Of a stretch of 64,000 nt of DNA, positions 1 to 8,190 are shown piece by piece. A program made the translations under genes and the position numbers. The notes below the pieces were generated by a model that did no database searches, had not been told where the DNA came from, and was given only the letters and a program-made list of their open reading frames with translations. This stretch comes from Microbacterium sp. No. 7 (GTDB taxonomy: Bacteria; Actinomycetota; Actinomycetes; Actinomycetales; Microbacteriaceae): assembly GCF_001314225.1 (NCBI RefSeq), contig NZ_CP012697.1, positions 2,852,001-2,916,000 on the forward strand. The letters are read 5' to 3'. Position 1 is the first letter of the stretch. Each line of letters begins with the position of its first letter.

Positions 1-311
1 GCGTGCAGGCGGTAGCTCAGCGCGACACGGACGAACCCGCCGATCGCGAGGGCGTGATCGATCGTGAAGCACTCGGAGCGGTTCTTGGTGAGCACGACGA
101 CGCGATCGCCCTTGCGGATGCCGGCCGCGTCGATCCCCGAGACGAGCCGGCGCGCGGCACGCCCCAGCTCGGCGTACGTCGTCACCGACCCGTCGAGCTC
201 GAAGACGGCCGGGCGGTCGGCGAACTCCACGTATCCGCGGCGGAACACCGACGCGATCGTGGGAGAGAACTCGGGGTTCCACGCCGCCGATGCGACCTCG
301 CCGTTCGTCAT
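1..311 (-). CDS. Acyl-CoA synthetase (AMP-binding family), N-terminal part, cut by window edge
   Basis: The first about 103 residues of a protein that continues past the left edge. They read like the N-terminus of AMP-forming acyl-CoA synthetases/ligases: an initial region ending in a Phe-rich stretch, a GSVTTYAELGRAARRL segment typical of the family (usually T-Y-x-E-L), then GIRKGDRVVVLTKNRSE, the conserved 'G-x-x-x-G-D-R-V' strand. Such enzymes activate carboxylic acids as CoA thioesters. The ATG at 311 overlaps the stop of the upstream SDR gene as ATGA (308-311), so the two are probably translationally coupled. The substrate cannot be read from this fragment; the neighbouring dehydrogenases and TRAP transporter suggest an imported organic acid (inference). 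Confidence 0.8.
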   Translation of the reverse strand, partial: MTNGEVASAAWNPEFSPTIASVFRRGYVEFADRPAVFELDGSVTTYAELGRAARRLVSGIDAAGIRKGDRVVVLTKNRSECFTIDHALAIGGFVRVALSYRLH

Positions 312-1060
312 CGCCGCTCTCCCAGCCTCTGTGCCTGCCTGATGCCGGCGCCGCCGGCGAGGAACCCGCCGTCGACGGCGATGTCCTGGCCGGTGATGTG
401 CGTCGATGTGGGCGAGGCGAGGAAGACCACGGCGCGGGCGATCTCCTCCGGCTCCGCCAGGCGCTTCTCGGGGATGTCGTCGAGATACTCGGCGAGGGCC
501 TCGGCAGTCAGCTTGGCGCGGGCAAGCTCGCTGTTGACGGGGCCGGGCGAGACCGAGTTGCAGCGCACGCCGAGCGGGGCGTACTCGACGGCCGTCTGAC
601 GGGTCAGCTGCAGCAGCCCGGCCTTCGAGACGCCGTAGGCGACGCGGCCGAAGCTCGCGCGCTGGCCGGCGATCGAGGTGATGTTCACGATCGAGCCGTG
701 CCCGCTGCGCACGAGCAGGTCGACCGCGAGCTGGGTCAGGCGGAAGGGCGCCGTCAGGTTCACGTCGAGCACGGCATCCCAGTCGTCTTCACTGAGATCG
801 CGCACGAGGCCGAGCTGCGCGATGCCGGCGCAGTTGACGAGCACCGAGAGCTCCTCCAGCGAGGCGAAGTACGCTCGGCACGCCGCCGCGTCGGTCACGT
901 CGAGCGCGTCGGCGTGCAGCCCCTCGGGCGCGGTGAATCCGTCGAGCGCCTGTGCGCGGTCGACGATCCGCACGCTCCATCCGTCGTCGCGGAGCGCGGT
1001 GGCGATCGCGAGGCCGATGTTGCCCGCGCCGCCCGTCACGATGGCGGTTCCTCTGGTCAT
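308..1060 (-). CDS. Short-chain dehydrogenase/reductase (SDR), FabG-like
   Basis: A 250-residue classical SDR. The N-terminus carries the nucleotide-binding motif IVTGGAGNIGLAIA (a TGxxxGxG variant ending in N-I-G), followed by NCAG (the NNAG strand), a serine in NITSIAG and the catalytic YGVSK (YxxxK) near residue 150. The C-terminal 'SPGPVNSE' and 'GQDIAVDGGF' segments are also family-typical. It would oxidise or reduce a hydroxyl/keto group with NAD(P). It lies 37 bp downstream of a second SDR on the same strand and overlaps the acyl-CoA synthetase start by 4 bp, so all three probably form one operon with the TRAP genes. The exact substrate is unknown. Confidence 0.9.
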   Translation of the reverse strand: MTRGTAIVTGGAGNIGLAIATALRDDGWSVRIVDRAQALDGFTAPEGLHADALDVTDAAACRAYFASLEELSVLVNCAGIAQLGLVRDLSEDDWDAVLDVNLTAPFRLTQLAVDLLVRSGHGSIVNITSIAGQRASFGRVAYGVSKAGLLQLTRQTAVEYAPLGVRCNSVSPGPVNSELARAKLTAEALAEYLDDIPEKRLAEPEEIARAVVFLASPTSTHITGQDIAVDGGFLAGGAGIRQAQRLGERR

Positions 1061-1097
1061 CTCTGCAGCTCCTTCGCTGGCTCGTGATTCTCTGCGT

Positions 1098-1868
1098 TCA
1101 CAGGCGGGCGGCGCCCTGGCCGGCGAGCCAGCCGCCGTCGACCGGGAGCACGACGCCGTTGACGTAGTCGGAGCGGTCGCTCGCGAGGAAGCTCACCGCG
1201 TCGGCGATGTCGTCGGGTGTGCCGGGCCGGCCGTTGGGGACGACCTCCGCGACATGTCGCTGCAGCTCTGCCGAGGCGAACACGTGGCTGGTCATGGCCG
1301 TCTCGATGATGCCCGGCGCGATCGCGTTGACGCGCACGCCCTGGGCGCCGAACTCGAGCGCGATCGCCTTCGTGAGCGAGATCAGTCCGGCCTTCGCGGC
1401 GCCGTACGCGGCGCGTCCGCGCACCGCGGAGAGACCGGCGAACGACGCGATGTTGACGATGCGCCCGCCGCCCTGGGCGAGCATGAGCGGCAGGGCGTTC
1501 GCGGCGAGCAGCGCAGGCGCGACGAGATCGATCTCGAGCGTCGTGCGCCACTCCGCGCTCGGCAGCTGGTCGAACGGCGTGATCTTGCGCACGCCGGCGT
1601 TGTTGACCAGCACGTCGAGTCGTCCGAACTCCTCGTGCACGCGAGCGGGCAGGCCGGTCACCGCCTCCTCGTCGAGCAGGTCGGCGACGAACGCGACGGC
1701 GCGATCGGCGCCGAACTCCTCGACGATCGCGTCCAGCGGCCCGGCGACGATGTCGGTCACGGCGAGACGGTAGCCGTCGGCGACCAGGCGGCGGCAGATC
1801 GCACCGCCGATTCCGCCTGATGCTCCCGTGACGAGGGCCACGGGACCGTGGGAGATGTCGTTGATCAT
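1098..1868 (-). CDS. Short-chain dehydrogenase/reductase (SDR), FabG-like
   Basis: A 256-residue SDR beginning MINDISHGPVALVTG. The start at 1868 is supported by a purine-rich ribosome-binding site (AAGGAAGGAAGACCTC) immediately upstream, although the frame stays open much further. Motifs: TGASGGIG cofactor loop, VNNAGVRK, NIASFAG serine, YGAAK catalytic Tyr-Lys, and VDGGWLAG at the end. It sits 14 bp after dctM on the same strand, so it is read with the TRAP transporter. Two different SDRs in one operon suggest consecutive oxidations of an imported alcohol or hydroxy acid; that is inference from context. Confidence 0.9.
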   Translation of the reverse strand: MINDISHGPVALVTGASGGIGGAICRRLVADGYRLAVTDIVAGPLDAIVEEFGADRAVAFVADLLDEEAVTGLPARVHEEFGRLDVLVNNAGVRKITPFDQLPSAEWRTTLEIDLVAPALLAANALPLMLAQGGGRIVNIASFAGLSAVRGRAAYGAAKAGLISLTKAIALEFGAQGVRVNAIAPGIIETAMTSHVFASAELQRHVAEVVPNGRPGTPDDIADAVSFLASDRSDYVNGVVLPVDGGWLAGQGAARL

Positions 1869-1882
1869 GAGGTCTTCCTTCC

Positions 1883-3292
1883 TTACCCACCCGCCGCGAG
1901 CTGCGGAAGGACGAGAGTGATCTGCGGAAACGCGAACAGCACGGCGACCGCCAGCACGTCGCCCAGGATGAATGGCGCCACGCCGCGGAAGCCCTGCGCG
2001 ACGGTCAGGTCCCTCACGGCACCGGCGATGACGAACACGTTCATGCCGACCGGCGGCGTGAGCAGCCCGATCTCGATCATCTTGACGACGAGGATGCCGT
2101 ACCAGATGCCGTCGAATCCGAGCTCCGTGACGACCGGATACGACAGCGGCACCCAGATCAGCAGCATCGAGATGCCGTCGAGGAACATGCCCATCGGGAT
2201 CAGCGCGAGCAGGAAGAACACGACGACGAGCCACGGCGGGAGGCTCAGGTGCGTGACCCAGTCGAAGATGGCGTCAGGCGCGTCGGCGACGAGCAGGAAG
2301 CTCGCGAACACCGTCGACCCGATGAGCAGCATGAACACCATGCTCGTGATCGACACCGACTCCTGCAGCGCAGAGAACAGCAGCTTCCACAGCCCCGACC
2401 GCGTGCGCAGCGCGTACACGACCATGAAGAGGCCGGCGGCGAGCGCGCCGAATGCCGCGGACTCGGTAGCGGTGAAGATGCCGCCGAAGATCCCTCCCAT
2501 GACGATGAGGAACAGCACTCCGGTCTGCACGACAGCCCCGTAGGGGAGCTTCTCGCGCCCGGGCTTGGTCGCGACGGGGGTCGCCTCGGCCGCCAAGGCC
2601 TCGTCGGCCGCACGCGCGGCAGCCGCAGCATCCACGCGCTCGCGCAGATCGGCACCGATCACGGCCGCTTCCTCGACGACGGCGGGAACGCGACGCACCT
2701 GCCAGAGGATGATGGCGCCGTAGGCGAGGATCGACACGAGACCGGGCAGGACGCCGGCCAGCAGCATGCCGCCCACCGACTCCCCCGCCGTCAGCGCGTA
2801 GAGCACGAGGATCACGCTCGGGGGGATGAGAACGCCGAGCGTGCCGGCGGAGCCGATGATGCCGGCGGCGAGCACGAGCGGGTATCCGTACTTGCGCATC
2901 TCGTCGACGGCCATCTTTCCCATCGCCGCGACGTTCGCCGTGCTCGATCCCGTGATCGCCGCAAAACCAGCGCTCGCGGCGAGCGCCGCCAGCCCCAGTC
3001 CGCCCGGGACGCGGTGCATGAAGCGGTTCGCGACGACGAACAGGTCCCTCGCGAGCGCGCCGTTCGCTGCGAAGGCGCCCATCAGGATGAACAGCGGCAC
3101 GACGATGAGCCCGTACGAGGCGATGGCCTCGACGGGCGCCGCCTTGAGCGTCGCGCCCATGATGCGCTCGCCCTGGATGAGGAAGATCCCCACACCGCCG
3201 CCGAGCAGCAGCGAGAAGGCGACCGGCACGCGGATCGCGAGCGCGATGAAGAAGACGATGAGCGAGAGGAGGACCGCGGTGCCGCTATCCAT
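1883..3292 (-). CDS. dctM: TRAP transporter large permease (DctM type)
   Basis: A 469-residue, very hydrophobic protein of the DctM family, the ion-coupled channel subunit of tripartite ATP-independent periplasmic transporters. The family-typical features are a VPVAFSLLLGG segment in the first helix pair, SSTANVAAMGKMAVDEM (the conserved S-S-A-x-V-A-x-x-G strand) and LIPPSVILVLYALTAGESVG. A polar cytoplasmic loop of about 50 Ala/Glu-rich residues near residues 210-260 looks longer than usual. The start at 3292 has AGGAGGT eight bases upstream and overlaps the dctQ stop by 8 bp, a strong sign of co-translation. It works with DctQ and DctP encoded just upstream. Confidence 0.93.
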   Translation of the reverse strand: MDSGTAVLLSLIVFFIALAIRVPVAFSLLLGGGVGIFLIQGERIMGATLKAAPVEAIASYGLIVVPLFILMGAFAANGALARDLFVVANRFMHRVPGGLGLAALAASAGFAAITGSSTANVAAMGKMAVDEMRKYGYPLVLAAGIIGSAGTLGVLIPPSVILVLYALTAGESVGGMLLAGVLPGLVSILAYGAIILWQVRRVPAVVEEAAVIGADLRERVDAAAAARAADEALAAEATPVATKPGREKLPYGAVVQTGVLFLIVMGGIFGGIFTATESAAFGALAAGLFMVVYALRTRSGLWKLLFSALQESVSITSMVFMLLIGSTVFASFLLVADAPDAIFDWVTHLSLPPWLVVVFFLLALIPMGMFLDGISMLLIWVPLSYPVVTELGFDGIWYGILVVKMIEIGLLTPPVGMNVFVIAGAVRDLTVAQGFRGVAPFILGDVLAVAVLFAFPQITLVLPQLAAGG

Positions 3293-3905
3293 GAGCCGCC
3301 ACCTCCTCGGCCGAGTCGCCACGCGGGCGGCGCAGGGCGTCGATGAGCTCGCGCGCGCTCGTCACGGTCGAGATGAGCACCTCGAGGGCGAGCCACACGA
3401 ATCCGAAGGCGATCGCCGCGCGAGCGGGCCAGAACAGCGCACGCTCGCTGGCCATGCCGATCGTCTCGGACCGCCCGATCGAGCGGAACACCTCGGGCAC
3501 GAGCCAGTTGATGAGGTAGATGCACAGGGCGAGCACGACGATGCTGCTGATCGTCTTGAGCAGGGCTCGCATTCGCGGCCCCAGCATGTTCACGAACAGG
3601 TCGATGCCCACGTGAGAGCGCGTCTGCCACGTGTGGGCGAGGCCGAGCGCGACGAGGCTCACGAGACCGATCTCGACGAGCTGCACCATGAGCGGCAGAG
3701 CGATGCCGGTCGTCGCCCGTTTGACGACCGAGACGACGATCAGCAGCATGAGCGCGGCGGTGATGCCGCCGGACACGCGAGCCGCGACACGGCTCACGAA
3801 GTGTATGGCGTTGAAGATGACGCCGACGATCCCGCCGAAGGACGAGACGCCGGTCGTCGGGCCGCCGAGAGCAGGACTCTCGGCGGCCGACGTCGCGGGT
3901 TTCAC
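3285..3905 (-). CDS. dctQ: TRAP transporter small permease (DctQ type)
   Basis: A 206-residue membrane protein with four predicted hydrophobic segments, including one near residues 40-60 and a pair around HVGIDLFVNMLGPRMRALLK, which matches the DctQ family signature. DctQ bridges the substrate-binding protein and DctM. Translation starts at a GTG (3905). The gene lies 45 bp downstream of dctP and overlaps dctM by 8 bp. The N-terminal 35 residues are polar and Pro/Ser-rich, somewhat longer than in typical DctQ. Assignment rests on length, topology and position between dctP and dctM. Confidence 0.9.
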   Translation of the reverse strand: MKPATSAAESPALGGPTTGVSSFGGIVGVIFNAIHFVSRVAARVSGGITAALMLLIVVSVVKRATTGIALPLMVQLVEIGLVSLVALGLAHTWQTRSHVGIDLFVNMLGPRMRALLKTISSIVVLALCIYLINWLVPEVFRSIGRSETIGMASERALFWPARAAIAFGFVWLALEVLISTVTSARELIDALRRPRGDSAEEVAAHG

Positions 3906-3950
3906 GTCAGAACCATCCGATCGTTGTCGATGTGTCGCTTGACGCGGGCG

Positions 3951-5060
3951 TCAGCGCCCGGCGCAGGTGATCGCGCCCGTCGTGTGCGGGTGCTCGGTCT
4001 CCATGCGCTTGATGAGCGCGACGTAGTCGTCGTACCACGCGTCGAGGTCCTCGACGCCAGTACCGGCGGACTCCGCGGCCGCCTTCCAGCCGTCGGCGAG
4101 CGTCGTGCCCGTCAGGTCGCGCCACCTGTCCACCTCGGCCTCGGGGAACAGCTGCGGCTGCATGCCCGCGTCGGTGAGCTTGTCGCACGTCTTGGTCTCC
4201 AGCTCCTCCATCAGCTCCATCGTGCCGTCGACGACCTCGTTGCCGACCTCGGTCATGATGTCGCGGACATCGTCGGGCAGGCCCTCCCAGACGTCCTTGT
4301 TGAAGAAGAGGTCGACGATCGCGAACGTGCCCGTGCTGGCGTAGTAGATGTTGTCGGTGACCTCGTAGACGCCGAAGTCGGTGACCGAGTCCATCTGGAA
4401 CCCGAAGAAGCCGTCGAGCAGACCGCGCTCGAGGCTCTCATAGGTCTCACCCGCCGGCATGGCCATCGGGTTCGCTCCTGCGACCTTGAGCATCTCGATC
4501 GCGCCACCCGACGCGCGGACGTTCTTGCCCTTGAGATCGTCGAGACCGCCCAGCTCGCCCTTGACTCCGAGCACGGAGGGGGTCGTGGGGATGAAGAACG
4601 GCACGACCACGTTCTGGGCGTCGTACTCGGCTTTGAAGTTCTCGTCGTGCTGGTAGAGCCACTGGTGCGCGGCGGCGTGGGCGAAGGGGTTGTCGGTGAC
4701 GAACGGCACGGCGCCCGATGCGACGGAGAGCGGCAGGTCGCCGGGGAAGTACGCGTCGCCCGACTGCCCCAGGTCGGCGCGCCCCGTGCTCACCCCCTCG
4801 AGCATCTCCGCGGCGCCGAGCAGCGCGCCGCCGCCCATGACGCGGAACGTGACGCGTCCGTCGGTGCGCTCGGTGACTTCGTCCATCCACCACTGCGCAG
4901 CGAGGTGGGTGTAGCTCTTGTCACCGAAGTATGTGGCGTACGTCAGCTGGATCGGCTCGTCCCCCTCGCCGCCGGCGTCCGCTCCGCCGCCGCAACCGGC
5001 CAGCACGAGCGACGCGGCCAGCATCGTCACCGCGGCGCTCACAAGCCCAGGCTTCTTCAT
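3951..5060 (-). CDS. dctP: TRAP transporter substrate-binding protein (DctP type), lipoprotein
   Basis: A 369-residue extracytoplasmic solute receptor. It starts MKKPGLVSAAVTMLAA and has a lipobox LVLAGC, so it should be lipid-anchored outside the membrane. The DctP fold is indicated by the early LTYATYFGDKSYTHLAAQWW segment, GQSGDAYFPGDLPLS, and KGKNVRASGGAIEMLKVAG, the region whose arginine usually binds the ligand carboxylate. AGGAGC lies upstream of the ATG. It is the first gene of the TRAP set and its upstream gap holds a possible regulatory motif. The ligand is probably a carboxylate because most DctP proteins bind organic acids; the specific compound is unknown. Confidence 0.93.
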   Translation of the reverse strand: MKKPGLVSAAVTMLAASLVLAGCGGGADAGGEGDEPIQLTYATYFGDKSYTHLAAQWWMDEVTERTDGRVTFRVMGGGALLGAAEMLEGVSTGRADLGQSGDAYFPGDLPLSVASGAVPFVTDNPFAHAAAHQWLYQHDENFKAEYDAQNVVVPFFIPTTPSVLGVKGELGGLDDLKGKNVRASGGAIEMLKVAGANPMAMPAGETYESLERGLLDGFFGFQMDSVTDFGVYEVTDNIYYASTGTFAIVDLFFNKDVWEGLPDDVRDIMTEVGNEVVDGTMELMEELETKTCDKLTDAGMQPQLFPEAEVDRWRDLTGTTLADGWKAAAESAGTGVEDLDAWYDDYVALIKRMETEHPHTTGAITCAGR

Positions 5061-5151
5061 TGAATGCTCCTCGCAGGATCTGGCACTGTCGTGCCTTCTC
5101 GGCCGGCGCGCCTCTGCGCCGTGCGAACCGAGCCCGCCGAGGCGGGATCGG

Positions 5152-5165
5152 GAAAAAAGTATCCT
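5152..5165. promoter_or_regulatory. Candidate operator upstream of the TRAP operon (A-rich GTATC motif)
   Basis: The gap between dctP and the SnoaL-like gene contains an A-run followed by GTATC, then an AT-rich TAATTAA. A related A-rich GTATC word occurs at 6921-6937 and, on the other strand, at 9848-9867 beside the tetR gene. Read on the minus strand it lies about 95 bp before the dctP start, where a promoter is expected. Role as a repressor site is inference. Confidence 0.35.
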
Positions 5166-5200
5166 AATTAACCCTGGCGCGTCAATCGCGATCTGCCCCA

Positions 5201-5740
5201 TCACCCGCACACGGCGTCGTCGGCGCCCCAGACCCCCGCGTGGATCGGGTCGAGCGGGAATCGTGCGCCGAGCGCGAACTCGCTGAAATCGACCGCATCG
5301 CCCGCATCGCCGGCCTCCACCTGATAGCGCCAGTCGAGCGCGACGACACGGCGCATGATGAGCCAGCCGTGCTCGCCTCCTCGCACGAGCACATCGAGGT
5401 AGCGGGCGCCGACGACGTCGACGATCCGCCGGTCGGGGCGCACGAGCGTCGCCTGCACGTAGCTCTCCGCGGTCGCACGGTCGCCGTCGATCTCGATGAG
5501 CGTGTTGCTCAGCCTGTGCGACGTGGCGGCGTTCTCGCGACGGAGGCGTTCGGCGATGAACGCAGCGAAATCCTGCCCGTTCCCCTTCCAGTAGCCGTGG
5601 TCGTCGAAGGAGTCCGGGTGGTAGCACGCCCGGATGAGCTCGACGTGGCACCGGTCCACGCCACGGCAGTACAGGTGCAGGACGTCGAGCACTCGGAGCT
5701 TCTCGATGTAGGCCTCGTCAGGCACTCGGCTTGCGGTCAT
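5201..5740 (-). CDS. SnoaL-like / NTF2-fold protein (polyketide cyclase or dehydratase family)
   Basis: A 179-residue protein with the composition of the SnoaL_4/NTF2-like family: an N-terminal helix with LHLYCRGVDRCHVELIRACYHPD, the pattern (Y-x-R-x-x-D-x-x-D/H, then C-Y-H-x-D) seen in scytalone-dehydratase-like and bile-acid-dehydratase-like proteins, followed by DDHGYWKGNGQDF and the beta-sheet segment LSNTLIEIDGDRATAESYV. Family members act as dehydratases or isomerases, or bind small ligands. ATG 5740 has GAGGAAG seven bases upstream; a GTG two codons earlier is less well placed. It ends 140 bp before dctP and follows the iron-type dehydrogenase, so it probably belongs to the same catabolic route. 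Confidence 0.75.
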   Translation of the reverse strand: MTASRVPDEAYIEKLRVLDVLHLYCRGVDRCHVELIRACYHPDSFDDHGYWKGNGQDFAAFIAERLRRENAATSHRLSNTLIEIDGDRATAESYVQATLVRPDRRIVDVVGARYLDVLVRGGEHGWLIMRRVVALDWRYQVEAGDAGDAVDFSEFALGARFPLDPIHAGVWGADDAVCG

Positions 5741-5794
5741 GTGCACTTCCTCGTTCCTCTCATACCCCGACGACCCGTCCGGCCATCGACACGA

Positions 5795-6880
5795 TCACCA
5801 CGCCGCGCTGAGCACCGACACGAGCTCGCCCCGGGTCGGAGCATCGCCCGCGAGACTCGCGTCGTCGAGCCCGGCGGGCGGCAGGAGATCGACGATGTCG
5901 ACGGGAACGCCGATATCGCGCAGCCGGGACGGAAGACACGCGCGCGCACCCACGTCCTCGACGAGCGACAGCAGTTCCGTGTCGGCGGGCGCCGCACGCC
6001 GCAGGACATGCGGGAGCAGCACGGTGCTGATCATCGCGTGCGGCGCGCCCGTCAGACCGCCGAGCCAGTGCCGCAGCACAGCACCGACCCCCAGCCCGCC
6101 CGGGGCGCTGAACGCAGCGAAATAGCTGGCCCACACACCGAGCTGGCAGTGCCGCACGGCCTCATCGTCACGCCGGGGCCAGGCGGCGAGACCCGCCGAG
6201 AGCATGCGCCGCCCCTCCTGCAGCATCGGTCGCACGAGCGGATGCACAGCCGGATGGGCGAGCTGCTCACACGCGTCACCGAGCGTCTTGAGGCCCGTGC
6301 TCACCCACAGCGCATCGGGGGTCTCCGTCGCCAGCAGAGGATCGAGCACGACGATGTCGCACGCCACGGAAGGACTCCGGATCAGGTGTTTCATGCGATC
6401 GCCGGATGTGACGAAGCTCGCGATGTTCGAGAACTCGCTGCCGGCGAGAGCGGTCGGCAGAGCGACGATCGCAGACGGCGTGCATCGTCGCAGATCCCCC
6501 GTGCGCGCCATCTCCACGAGCGTGCGCTCATCGGCCTGAGCCGCCTGTGCGAGCGCGGCGGACTTCGCGGTGTCGATCACGCTGCCGCCGCCCAGCGCGA
6601 CGACGGCGTCGGCGCGACACTCCTCCATGAGCTGCCGCACGCGCAGCACGACCGACACGGGAACATGCGGCTCGCACTCCGTGAAGACGGCTGCGAGACG
6701 CCCGGCGAGGAGCGCACGCACCCGCGCGATCAGCCGGTCATTGCGGGCGAGCGTGCGTCCGGTGAGGAGGAGAACGGACTGGATGCCGCGCCGATCAAGC
6801 TCCGCGGCCATCCCCTCGAGCGCGCCCGGCCCCGCGAGCACCGTCCACGGCTGCTGACCGTTGTCATATCTCGTCAGCAC
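5795..6880 (-). CDS. Iron-containing alcohol dehydrogenase / maleylacetate reductase family
   Basis: A 361-residue member of the iron-dependent dehydrogenase family. The NAD-binding motif GGGSVIDTAKSAAL is near residue 100. Metal-ligand regions are recognisable: TALAGSEFSN (family T-x-x-x-G-S/T-E), KTLGDACEQLAHP (Asp and His), and HAMISTVLLPHVLRRAAP, the 'P-H-V' region following the last histidine. Lengths near 355 and lack of a long C-terminus favour the maleylacetate reductase branch, which reduces maleylacetate in aromatic ring degradation. That assignment is tentative because no ring-cleavage dioxygenase is in view. It is divergent from the esterase at 7140. Confidence 0.82.
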   Translation of the reverse strand: MLTRYDNGQQPWTVLAGPGALEGMAAELDRRGIQSVLLLTGRTLARNDRLIARVRALLAGRLAAVFTECEPHVPVSVVLRVRQLMEECRADAVVALGGGSVIDTAKSAALAQAAQADERTLVEMARTGDLRRCTPSAIVALPTALAGSEFSNIASFVTSGDRMKHLIRSPSVACDIVVLDPLLATETPDALWVSTGLKTLGDACEQLAHPAVHPLVRPMLQEGRRMLSAGLAAWPRRDDEAVRHCQLGVWASYFAAFSAPGGLGVGAVLRHWLGGLTGAPHAMISTVLLPHVLRRAAPADTELLSLVEDVGARACLPSRLRDIGVPVDIVDLLPPAGLDDASLAGDAPTRGELVSVLSAAW

Positions 6881-6920
6881 GATTCACACCCCTCCGTTGG
6901 AGCGAGGGAGACACTCCCCG

Positions 6921-6937
6921 ATCAAAATAAGTATCAG
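6921..6937. promoter_or_regulatory. Candidate operator before the iron-type dehydrogenase
   Basis: An AT-rich patch with the word AAAATAAGTATCAG, 41 bp upstream of the minus-strand dehydrogenase start. It shares the A-rich GTATC core with sites at 5152-5165 and 9848-9867. It is a plausible promoter/operator for the minus-strand gene, by position and sequence similarity only. Confidence 0.35.
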
Positions 6938-6989
6938 ATATATGTCACCGGGCAGGCAAGGCCCGCCACTCGCCGCCAGTCCTCGACGT

Positions 6990-7014
6990 AAATTTCGATC
7001 GTTCGATTGAATTT
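6990..7014. promoter_or_regulatory. AT-rich dyad upstream of the esterase gene
   Basis: The segment AAATTTCGATCG followed by TTCGATTGAATTT forms an imperfect inverted repeat (arms AAATT and AATTT with a shared CGAT inside) 126 bp before the esterase start. In such GC-rich DNA it stands out and is likely part of the promoter or a repressor site. No regulator can be named. Confidence 0.35.
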
Positions 7015-7139
7015 GTTGCTAGGCTGACGACGCGGCGGGAACCGCCGACTCCGCGCCTCGCGGATCACGACATCGACGCAGTCCCGGACGGACCGCTCGC
7101 GCACCGTCGCGCGCCGCTCGGCTGCGACAAGGAGCACAG

Positions 7140-8057
7140 ATGGCAACTATCACCGAACCGATCAAGGGCGGCTTCTCCACGCGCGTCGCGGAGCTGAGCA
7201 TCGACTACTTCGAGATCGAGTCCGACATCGTGGGCGCGCGCTTCGCCGTCTCGGTGTCACTCCCCTCCACCGGCTACGGCACCGGCCCCCTGCCCGTCGT
7301 CTACGCCCTCGACGCGCAGTGGCACGGCGGAGGCTACGAGAAGATGCACGACGCGCTCACCAAGAACGAGGCCGTGCGGCCGGTGCAGCCCTACGTGCAG
7401 GTCAACGTCGGCTACACGATGGACGAGGGCGACGAGGCGATCGGCATCCGCAATCGCGATCTCGTGCCCGCGGGCGAGTCGTTCCCCGACGGCTTCGCCG
7501 ACTACCTCCGCGACCACCTGGGACGCGACGGCGAGCCCGCGCCGGCCGACAAGCTCGAGCGGTTCTTCGCCTACATGGCCGACGCGCGCGCCGACGACTT
7601 CCTCGCCTTCCTCGAGACCGAGCTGCACCCCGTCGTCGCCGAACGCTACGAGGTGCGCAGCGAGGACGCCGGCCTGTTCGGGTTCTCGTACGGCGGGCTG
7701 TTCGCGCTGCACGCGCTGACCGCCGGCAGCACCCTGTTCTCGCGCTTCGGCGCCGGCAGCCCCGGCATCCTCGTCGAGGAGAGCACGATCTTCGCGGCCT
7801 ACGAGGAGTTCGCGGCGCGCAACGGCGGGAGCGAGCGCGCGCGCCGCCTGCACATCACCGTCGCCGACAACGAGATGTTCGGTCCGATCCGCCTCTACCG
7901 CCTGCTGGGCATCGAGACGGCGCGCTTCTATCACCTGGTCTGCGAGAAGCCGGTGCCGGGCCTGGAGACCACGATCGAGGTCATCCGCGGCGAAGACCAC
8001 GAGAGCGGCACGCTCGACGCGTACCGCAGCTTCATCCGCACCTGCTACGCGGTCTGA
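7140..8057 (+). CDS. Alpha/beta hydrolase, esterase D / IroE-like family
   Basis: A 305-residue serine hydrolase of the putative-esterase family (PF00756 type). The nucleophile elbow is GLFGFSYGGLFALHAL (G-x-S-x-G) around residue 185; an early strand LPVVYALDAQW, and a C-terminal RGEDHES that could supply the catalytic His, complete the expected fold. No signal peptide is seen, so it should be cytoplasmic. Family members cleave esters such as S-formylglutathione, siderophore lactones or short acyl esters. It lies alone on the plus strand, divergent from the iron-type dehydrogenase, and faces the ABC binding-protein gene with strong terminators between them. Confidence 0.85.
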   Translation: MATITEPIKGGFSTRVAELSIDYFEIESDIVGARFAVSVSLPSTGYGTGPLPVVYALDAQWHGGGYEKMHDALTKNEAVRPVQPYVQVNVGYTMDEGDEAIGIRNRDLVPAGESFPDGFADYLRDHLGRDGEPAPADKLERFFAYMADARADDFLAFLETELHPVVAERYEVRSEDAGLFGFSYGGLFALHALTAGSTLFSRFGAGSPGILVEESTIFAAYEEFAARNGGSERARRLHITVADNEMFGPIRLYRLLGIETARFYHLVCEKPVPGLETTIEVIRGEDHESGTLDAYRSFIRTCYAV

Positions 8058-8075
8058 GCGCCGATCGCACAGGCG

Positions 8076-8105
8076 GTCCCCGACCGGCGCACGCTGGTCG
8101 GGGAC
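8076..8105. terminator. Hairpin after the esterase gene
   Basis: Perfect 10-bp inverted repeat GTCCCCGACC / GGTCGGGGAC with a 10-nt loop, starting 18 bp after the esterase stop. No T-run follows, so termination strength is uncertain, but the position is right. Confidence 0.55.
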
Positions 8106-8150
8106 GCCCGGCGGAGGAGTTCCGGCACGGTCTTCCGCGGGTCTCCGGAG

Positions 8151-8184
8151 GCGGGGGCGGATCGGCTGCCCGATCCGCCCCCGC
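8151..8184. terminator. Strong convergent hairpin between esterase and ABC binding-protein genes
   Basis: Perfect 15-bp stem (GCGGGGGCGGATCGG at 8151-8165 pairing with 8170-8184) and a four-base loop CTGC, six bp from the stop of the minus-strand gene. It can serve as terminator in both directions. Confidence 0.75.
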
Positions 8185-8190
8185 CATCGA

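Noticed and set aside
2249..3346. Plus-strand frame opposite dctM
   Set aside because: Rich in Arg/His/Asp/Glu, the mirror of a hydrophobic gene; not coding.
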